From contig CALARM010000201.1 of assembly GCA_937888925.1 (NCBI GenBank), positions 1-5,493 on the forward strand: 5,493 nucleotides of DNA, read 5' to 3'. Numbering within the stretch: the stretch's first letter is position 1; each line of letters opens with the position of its first letter. Below are positions 1 through 5,493 of the stretch, piece after piece. The position numbers were made by a program, and so were the translations under genes. Source of the DNA: an uncultured Synergistia bacterium. Lineage in GTDB: Bacteria > Eremiobacterota > SpSt-956 > JAKJGF01. The notes beneath the pieces are model-generated. The model saw nothing but the letters and a program-made list of their open reading frames with translations. It was not told the origin of the DNA and searched no databases.

Positions 1-3000
1 CGGCCCTTATTTCCGGCTCAGGTATCCATATTATTCCTGAAGAAATCCGTCTTTCTCCTTCAGGAGTAAATGAATATTTTGAAAGAAACGATGTAACCCT
101 GGCAATTCTTCCGACTCAATTCGGAGAACAGTTTATGTTACTTACAGATAACAGAAGTCTGAGATGGTTGGAACTTGGAGGAGATAAGCTGAAAACCTTT
201 AAGAAACAGAATTATATGGTAGTAAACGGCTACGGCCCTACTGAATATACAGTATGTACTTCCGAATTCATTATAGATAAATATTATGAGAATATTCCAA
301 TAGGTAAACCTATTTACAATACAAAAATTTATATTCTGGATAAATACGGGAAGATGACACCGGCAGGAGTGCCGGGAGAACTATGCGTGTCAGGAGAAGG
401 TGTTGCAAGGGGGTATTTAAACAGAGATGAATTGACTGCCGAGAAATTTGTAGAAAATCCCTTTGTACCAGGAGAGAGGATGTATCGTACAGGAGATCTT
501 GCCAGATGGCTTACGGACGGTAATCTGGAATTCCTTGGACGTATTGATGCTCAGGTAAAGATAAGAGGTTTCCGTATTGAACTGGGTGAAATAGAAGAAG
601 CTCTTAAGAAAATAGAGCATGTAAGAGATGCAGTAGTAATTGACAGAAGTGATAAACAGGGAAATAAATATCTCTGTGCCTATTATATAAGTGATATAAA
701 ACTTAAATCCTCTGAATTACAGAAACAACTTTCAGGTTTTTTACCTGATTATATGATACCATCGTGCTTTTTAAAAATTGATGAAATTCCTGTTACGTCT
801 CATGGAAAAGTAGACAGAAAAGCTTTGCCTGAGCCTGAAGACAGTGATCTTGCTTCCCATGAAACCTATGTGGCACCCAGGAATGAGAGAGAAGAAATAC
901 TTGCTGCCATATGGAAAAAATTCCTTAAATGCGACAGAGTCGGTATTTATGATAATTTCTTCCATCTCGGCGGAGACTCTATTATGAGTATTCAGATAGT
1001 GGCAAGGGCAAACAGTGAAGGAATAAATATTACGGCATCTCAGTTGCTTCGCCATCCCACTATTGCCGAACTGGCAGAAGGAACTGAAAAGAAACCTGTC
1101 ATTCAGGCAGAGCAAAAAGTGCTTGCGGGAGAAGTTCCTTTAATACCTGTACAGAAATGGTTTTTTGAACATGAATTTGAAGAGTTCAACCACTTCAATC
1201 AGGCTTTTCTCTTTACCCTTAAAGAAGAGGGAAACAGAGAAATCATAGAGAAAACTCTGAATGTTCTGGTAAACCACCATGACGGACTGAGACTCAGATT
1301 CGAAAAAGAAGATATGTGGATTCAGTGGTATGAAAAACCTGAAAAAGCATCGGTTTCAGTCGAACTGACAGATCTTTCTTCTGTACCGGAGGATAATCTC
1401 TCTCAGTTCATTACGGAAAAATGCAATTCCCTTCAATCATCTCTTAATATTACAGAAGGCCCTGTCATAAGATCATCTCTCTTTAAAGGCCATCAGGACG
1501 GCCGTGACAGGCTCTTTATAGTAATACATCATCTCTGTATAGATATGGTTTCATGGAGAATAATCATAGAAGATTTTCATAATATATATAGAGCAATTTC
1601 TGGCAGTTTGACTCCTTCTCTTCCACCGAAGACTTCTTCTTACAGAGACTGGGCAAAATCTCTCATGGAGTATGTTCCCACTGCAGAAAAACACAGTGAT
1701 TACTGGCTGTCGGTCTTAAAAGATGTTTCTGAATTCCCTGTACCTTATAAAGAGTCAGCATTTTCTGATATAAAAGAATATAAAGTTTATCTATCTCCTC
1801 AAGATACGGAGCTCTTATTGAATGCCGTTCCTTCTGTCTATAACACACAGATTAATGACATTTTACTTTCGGCTCTTCTCCTTGCATGTAATCGTTCTTT
1901 GAATGTATCTGACATGGTGATAAATCTGGAAGGTCACGGAAGAGAAGAAAGTATTGCCGAAATCAATCTTACACGGACAGTGGGATGGTTTACTTCCATA
2001 TTCCCGGTTCGTCTGAAGAGTCATTCTGTGACAGATTACGGGACTATTATAAAATCTGTAAAGGAAACCCTGAGGGCTATACCTGAACATGGCATTTCTT
2101 ACGGAGTTCTCAGATATTTTTCAGATATAAAGGAAGAACTGAAAGAACTGGAATGTAAGAGAGTGGCCTTTAATTATCTCGGTCAAATTGACGGCAGTGT
2201 AATGGAAGGAGAATTACTCTGTGCTGCACAAGAAGCTCCGGGACAGGCAGTATCTCCTCAAAACGGTAATATAAATCTTCTGGATATTAACGGTCTGGTT
2301 TTCGGCGGCTCTTTATCTATGGTTTTCGGTTACAGCAGCCCTATATGGGATGAGGAAACAGTTAAAGGTCTTGCCGACAATTTCATTGAGAGCTTAAAAG
2401 ATATAATCACTCACTGTATTGAACCCGGGAGAAAACATTTTACTCCTTCCGATTTTCCTCTTGCAGAAGTGTCTCAGTCTTTCCTCGACGGTATAAGCGA
2501 TCCTTCTTCCGTTGAGGCAATATACGGCCTTTCACCTCTTCAGGAAGGACTCCTCTTTCATGCCGTTGCTTCTCCCGACTCGGATCAGTACTGCACACAG
2601 ACTTCATGGCTCTATAAGGGAGAACTTGATGTAAATGCTCTTAAAGAAGGGTGGAACGGTATATTTTCCTCCAATCCGATTTTTAGAACGGCTTTTGTGT
2701 GGGAAGAAACAGAGAAACCTTTCCAGATAGTTTACAGAAATGCCTCTCTTCCGTGGTATACAATTGATGTCAGTGAAATGACCGGTGAAAAACAGGAAGA
2801 AAAAATAGAAACTATAAGGATAAAGATAAGGCGCGAAGGTTTTAACCTGAGCAGGCCCCCTCTTTCCTATCTTCACCTGTTCATTCTGGGGAAGAATGAA
2901 TACAGATTTATATGGACCTGTCATCATATCCTCATAGACGGATGGTCACTGCCTTTAATAATGCAGGAACTGAAGGGAAGGTATGAAGCTCTTGTAAATA

Positions 3001-5493
3001 AAGAGACTTTACATCTGAAACCTGCAAAACCTTTTGAGACCTATATAAAATGGCTTTCAGAACAGGATAAAGAGGAAATTATTTCTTACTGGAAAAATAT
3101 CCTTTCAGATTTTTCCGCTCCCACTCCTGTTACGGTAAACAGCGGAGACCTGGATATTCATAAATCTATTGAAAATCTGAAGGAATATATTCATTATCTT
3201 CCTGAGGATTTTACGGCAGAATGCCAGACCTTTGCCCGTTTCAACCTTGTAACCCTTAATGCCCTTGTACAGCTTGCATGGGCTTCTGTCCTGTCTCTGT
3301 ACAGCGGTTCCGAAGATATACTTTACGGCACAACTGTTTCAGGAAGACCGCCGGAACTGTCAGGCGTTGAAAACATGATAGGACTTTTTATAAATACCAT
3401 ACCTATGAGAGTAAAGCTCAATCATAATGAATCTGCACTTTATAATCTTAAAAATATTCATAATACCATACAGGAGGGAAATAATTTAAGTCATATATCT
3501 CTGAATAAACTTCAGCCTCTCGCAGGTATCCCTCCCGGAGAATCGCTGTTTTACAGTCTTTTCGTTTTTGAAAATTATCCTTTCGAAGAAGAACATGGTG
3601 AGAGGAAATCTGTAGCCATGACAGATGTGAAGGGCTATGAAAAAACTAATTATCCTTTAAATGTGATTATCGGCCCGGGAAAAGAACTCTGTATAAAGAT
3701 TTCCTGTGACGGCGACTGTTTTACGGAACAGGTAATAGAAAATATGAAAGGACATATAGAATCTGCATTGAAATGGATAGTTCGCAATTCGGAATGTCCG
3801 CTGAAAGATATGGATATACTTTCTGAAAGAGAAAAACACCTGCTTTTAAAAACCTTCAATGATAATTACTTCGATGTTCCGCAGGAAGTAATAATTCAGG
3901 AACTGATAGAAAAACAGGTAGAATTAAATTCAGAAAAAATTGCCGTAGTCTATAAAGATACAAAACTTTCTTACAGGGAACTGAATGAAAGAGCAAATCA
4001 ACTGGCTCATGTACTGAGACGGGAAGGAGTAAACCGTGACAGCAGAGTGGCCATACTTCTGGATCGTTCGTGCCATATGATTGTAAGTGTTCTTGCAGTG
4101 CTGAAAGCAGGGGGATGTTATGTTCCCATAGATCCCGAATACCCTGTGGAAAGAATAAAATATATAATCTCTGACAGCGGTGCCCTTATGTTAATCACAG
4201 AACCTCATCTGGCAGAGAAAATAAACCCTTCCCTTAAAGTGCTGGATATAACAGATTCTTCACTTTATAGCGGATACGTTGAAAACCCGGAACATATAAA
4301 CACATCAACGGATCTTGCCTATATTATCTATACATCGGGATCTACAGGTCAGCCTAAAGGTGTGATGATAGAACACCGTTCCCTCGTAAATATGTGTTTC
4401 TGGTATAAACATACCCGTCAGTTAAGTAAGAAAGACTCTATGACAAAATATGCGTCTTTCGGGTTTGATGCATCTGTATGGGAAATATTCCCGGCTCTCA
4501 TATCAGGTGCTTCACTCCATGTAATAGGTGAAGACATAAGGCTTTCTCCGTCAGAGTTAAACACTTATTATGAAGAAAATAATATAACGGTAAGTTTTCT
4601 CCCCACCCAGTTTACGGAACAGTTTATAGAAATGTTTGAAAATAAGAGTTTGAGATGGCTAGACACAGGGGGAGATAAACTGCGTTCCTTTAAGAAGAAG
4701 AATTATGATGTTGTGAATAATTACGGCCCTACCGAATATACGGTATGCACAACGAGTTTTGTAATAGATAAATATTATGAAAATATTCCCATAGGAAAAC
4801 CTGTCTATAATACGACAGTTTATATTCTGGATAAACACAACAGGATGACTCCTCTCTCTGTGCCGGGAGAACTGTGTATTTGCGGTGCCGGTATGGCAAG
4901 GGGATATCTGAACAGACCTGACCTTACGAAAGAGAAATTTGTAGAAAACCCCTTTGAATCGGGACAGAGGATGTATCGAACAGGAGACCTTGCCCGGTGG
5001 CTACATGACGGAAATATTGAATTCCTGGGTCGTATCGATGCTCAGGTAAAGATAAGGGGATTCCGCATTGAACTTGGTGAAATAGAAGAAGCTCTTAAGA
5101 AGGTAGATTCCGTAAGAGATTCAGTTGTAATTGACAGAAGTGATAAACAGGGGAATAAATACCTCTGTGGCTATTACATAAGTGACATAAAACTGAAATC
5201 CTCTGAATTACAGAAAGAACTTTCACAGTTCCTTCCAGATTATATGATTCCGTCATGCTTTATAAAAATCGATAAAATTCCTGTTACGGCCCATGGAAAG
5301 GTAGACAGAAAATCTCTTCCCGAACCGGAGGAGAGTGATCTCGCTTCTCATGAGACCTATGTTGCTCCCAGGAATGACAGGGAAGAAATCCTTGCGAGAA
5401 TATGGAAAAAAGTTCTCAAATGTGACAGAGTGGGTATTTATGATAATTTCTTCAGTCTCGGCGGAGATTCTATTATGAGTATTCAGGTAGTGA
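1..5493 (+). CDS. Nonribosomal peptide synthetase, internal fragment (A-PCP-E-C-A-PCP), open at both ends
   Basis: This is a multimodular NRPS, a cytoplasmic megaenzyme that builds a peptide on carrier-bound thioesters without a ribosome. The reading frame has its first full codon at position 3 and its last at 5490-5492, with no stop in 1830 codons. Start and stop codons lie outside, so no start can be chosen. Domains in order are partial A, PCP, E, C, A and partial PCP, each with its core motifs. The two carrier serines are 1497 residues apart, about what one PCP-to-PCP unit containing E, C and A domains should span. I see no frameshift, internal stop or insertion, and the catalytic residues of E and C and both carrier serines are intact, so the fragment looks functional. 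Base and codon use look uniform throughout (AGA/AGG for Arg, frequent ATA). The NRPS identity is essentially certain; the product and gene name are not recognisable. Confidence 0.98.
3..845 (+). other. Adenylation domain A-1 (N-terminal part missing)
   Basis: It activates an amino acid as the aminoacyl-AMP with ATP and transfers it to the following PCP. The window enters just after core motif A4, so A1-A4 and the first three specificity positions are not visible. Visible motifs are A5 NGYGPTE (225-245), A6 GELCVSGEGVARGYL (375-419), A7 YRTGDL (483-500), A8 GRIDAQVKIRGFRIELGEIE (537-596), A9 LPDYMIP (741-761) and A10 HGKVDRK (801-821). A10 includes the catalytic Lys at 807-809 (K517 of GrsA numbering). 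Aligned to GrsA-PheA, the visible pocket residues are 278 Ile (105-107), 299 Glu (171-173), 301 Gly (177-179), 322 Gly (228-230), 330 Val (252-254), 331 Cys (255-257) and 517 Lys. I do not recognise a substrate for x-x-x-I-E-G-G-V-C-K. Glu at 299 is unusual and could contact a polar or basic side chain, but this is inference. Confidence 0.96.
3..1001 (+). repeat. Direct repeat, copy 1 (A-1 C-terminal part plus PCP-1)
   Basis: It aligns to 4494-5492 at a constant offset of 4491 bases with no insertion or deletion over 333 codons. By my hand count, protein identity is 55 of 85 over 3-257, 70 of 93 over 258-536 and 138 of 155 over 537-1001. Exact DNA matches include 585-610 and 636-661 (26 bases each) and 942-962 (21 bases), where even third codon positions agree. 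It is an intragenic module duplication, not a mobile element. Confidence 0.93.
867..1085 (+). other. Peptidyl carrier protein domain PCP-1
   Basis: This is the thiolation domain that carries the A-1 amino acid, or the growing peptide, on a phosphopantetheine arm. It begins at the conserved YVAPRN stretch after the A domain. The attachment motif is LGGDSIMS, with the modified Ser at 978-980, followed by the helix ending in HPTIAEL. The Asp in LGGDS, where carriers feeding C domains usually have His (LGGHS), is the form known for carriers that feed epimerization domains. An E domain indeed follows after a linker of about 16 residues. PCP-1 and PCP-2 are nearly identical over the shared part. 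Confidence 0.96.
1134..2417 (+). other. Epimerization domain (E), L to D
   Basis: It interconverts the L and D forms at the alpha-carbon of the residue or peptide on PCP-1. At about 428 residues it is close to the family size of about 450. The core motifs are all in order: VPLIPVQKWFF (from 1134), HHLCIDMVSWRI (1527-1562), NLEGHGRE (1923-1946), RTVGWFTSIFPVR (1974-2012), RAIPEHGISYGVL (from about 2074) and VAFNYLGQ (2163-2186). By comparison with characterised E domains such as that of TycA, the catalytic residues are the second His (1530-1532), Glu of EGHGR (1929-1931) and Tyr of FNYLG (2175-2177). All three are present, so the domain is predicted to be active. EGHGR, RTVGW and FNYLG separate it from ordinary condensation domains. 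One small oddity is Met where many E domains have Gly after the Asp of HHxxxD. Confidence 0.97.
2418..2510 (+). other. E-to-C inter-module linker
   Basis: About 31 residues join the E domain to the next module on the same chain. It contains FTPSDFPLA, a sequence commonly found just after E domains, followed by an acidic, Ser-rich stretch. The C domain begins immediately after it, so there is no protein boundary or docking (COM) pair at this junction. The transfer is in cis. Confidence 0.8.
2511..3788 (+). other. Condensation domain, DCL type (D-donor, L-acceptor)
   Basis: It forms the peptide bond between the donor on PCP-1 and the amino acid on PCP-2. The first motif is LSPLQEGLLFH (2529-2561). 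The QEGLLFH ending is the recognised hallmark of DCL domains, which accept a donor with a D residue at its end; this agrees with the E domain just upstream. The active-site motif is HHILIDGWS (2922-2948), with the catalytic second His at 2925-2927 and the structural Asp at 2937-2939. Others are FRTAFVWE (C2 region, 2682-2705), YIKWLSEQD (C4 region, from about 3043), YGTTVSGRP (C5 region, from 3324) and IGLFINTIP (3378-3404). The length of about 426 residues is normal. There is no HHxxxxxGD element at its N-terminus, so it is not a dual E/C domain. The Asp residues needed for a cyclization domain (DxxxxD) are also absent: the motif is HHxxxDG. Confidence 0.96.
3789..3887 (+). other. C-A linker
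   Basis: This is a 33-residue junction between condensation and adenylation domains. It contains LKDMDILSEREKHLLL followed by FNDNY, the usual NRPS lead-in to an A domain (a leucine-rich, D-x-L-S-x-x-E type helix and then an FN turn). It is thought to pack C and A into one rigid platform. Nothing unusual is seen. Confidence 0.75.
3888..5336 (+). other. Adenylation domain A-2 (complete)
   Basis: It selects and activates the second amino acid. All ten core motifs are present: A1 LSYREL (3966-3983), A2 LKAGGCYVPIDPEYP (4101-4145), A3 LAYIIYTSGSTGQPKG (4314-4361), A4 FDASVWE (4464-4484), A5 NNYGPTE (4716-4736), A6 GELCICGAGMARGYL (4866-4910), A7 YRTGDL (4974-4991), A8 GRIDAQVKIRG (from 5028), A9 LPDYMIP (5232-5252) and A10 HGKVDRK (5292-5312, catalytic Lys 5298-5300). 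Against GrsA-PheA the ten specificity positions read D (4467), A (4470), W (4479), F (4596), D (4662), G (4668), N (4719), V (4743), C (4746), K (5298). Asp at the first position indicates an ordinary alpha-amino acid. From memory the closest classical code is a leucine one, DAWFLGNVVK, which differs at 299 (Leu to Asp) and 331 (Val to Cys). The buried Asp makes plain Leu doubtful, so the substrate is left open. The length of about 483 residues is normal. Confidence 0.97.
4494..5492 (+). repeat. Direct repeat, copy 2 (A-2 C-terminal part plus PCP-2)
   Basis: This is the second copy of the repeat at 3-1001. The exact blocks fall at 5076-5101, 5127-5152 and 5433-5453. Divergence is concentrated at 4494-4748, which holds specificity positions 278 to 331. 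Both copies are cut by the window, so the true repeat may extend further on each side. Confidence 0.93.
5358..5493 (+). other. Peptidyl carrier protein domain PCP-2 (cut by window end)
   Basis: This is the carrier for the residue activated by A-2. It opens with YVAPRN as in PCP-1 and reaches LGGDSIMSIQ, with the phosphopantetheine Ser at 5469-5471. The window ends seven codons later, so the last helices are missing. As in PCP-1, the residue before the Ser is Asp, the type that precedes epimerization domains. This predicts an E domain downstream, but that domain is not visible here. Confidence 0.95.

Noticed and set aside
2418..2510. A hidden gene boundary between the E domain and the C domain, as in TycA/TycB type systems
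   Set aside because: The frame stays open with no stop, and there is no ribosome-binding site or new start, so the two modules are on one polypeptide.
2511..2570. Possible dual epimerization/condensation domain instead of a plain C domain
   Set aside because: The HHxxxxxGD element typical of dual E/C domains is absent near the N-terminus, and a separate complete E domain precedes it.
2673..2696. Asn-Pro at the C2 region where many C domains have His-Pro (before the FRTAF stretch)
   Set aside because: This is a peripheral position away from the catalytic HHxxxDG; a single substitution gives no reason to doubt activity.
2922..2948. Possible heterocyclization (Cy) domain
   Set aside because: The active site reads HHILIDGWS, the condensation form; the DxxxxDxxS motif of Cy domains is not there.
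417..3859. Several short minus-strand open frames (60-114 codons), for example 771-1115, 2604-2927 and 3650-3859
   Set aside because: They lie opposite motif-rich NRPS coding sequence, show no recognisable domain, and are explained by the codon bias of the plus-strand gene.
3..5492. The 1 kb direct repeat as an insertion sequence or other mobile element
   Set aside because: It is entirely in-frame NRPS coding sequence with domain boundaries; there are no terminal inverted repeats or transposase.

Overview
The whole window is the interior of one large plus-strand gene for a nonribosomal peptide synthetase (NRPS). Both ends of the gene lie outside the window. A single frame (codons starting at position 3, 6, 9 ...) is open for 1830 codons without a stop, and every part of it can be assigned to a known NRPS domain or linker.

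Layout: (i) C-terminal two-thirds of an adenylation domain (A-1), entering just after core motif A4, 3-845; (ii) peptidyl carrier protein PCP-1, 867-1085; (iii) epimerization domain (E), 1134-2417; (iv) E-to-C linker, 2418-2510; (v) condensation domain (C) of the D-acceptor (DCL) type, 2511-3788; (vi) C-A linker, 3789-3887; (vii) complete adenylation domain A-2, 3888-5336; (viii) PCP-2, cut by the window edge shortly after its phosphopantetheine serine, 5358-5493. The order is therefore ...A-PCP-E | C-A-PCP...

How it works together: A-1 activates an amino acid and loads it on PCP-1. E equilibrates its alpha-carbon to give the D form. The DCL-type C domain then takes the D-configured donor and joins it to the residue loaded by A-2 on PCP-2. 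PCP-2 carries the LGGDSI form typical of carriers that precede E domains, so the second module probably also ends in an epimerization domain just outside the window. The product would then have at least two consecutive D residues. The amino acids cannot be named with confidence. A-2 reads D-A-W-F-D-G-N-V-C-K at the ten specificity positions. A-1 shows only the last seven, I-E-G-G-V-C-K. Both have an acidic residue at position 299.

The clearest structure beyond the domains is a gap-free direct repeat of about 1 kb, 3-1001 against 4494-5492 (offset 4491). Its protein identity rises from about 65% around the substrate pocket to about 89% over the A C-terminal subdomain and PCP. This suggests module duplication followed by homogenisation of the non-selective part, or exchange of the selective part.

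Organism: spot counts of GC are around 35-45%, Arg is mostly AGA/AGG and Ile is often ATA. This fits a low-GC anaerobe such as a clostridial Firmicute. NRPS-bearing rumen methanogens (Methanobrevibacter) or a spirochaete remain possible, and the sequence alone does not decide. There are no intergenic regions, promoters, terminators, RNA genes or mobile elements in the window.
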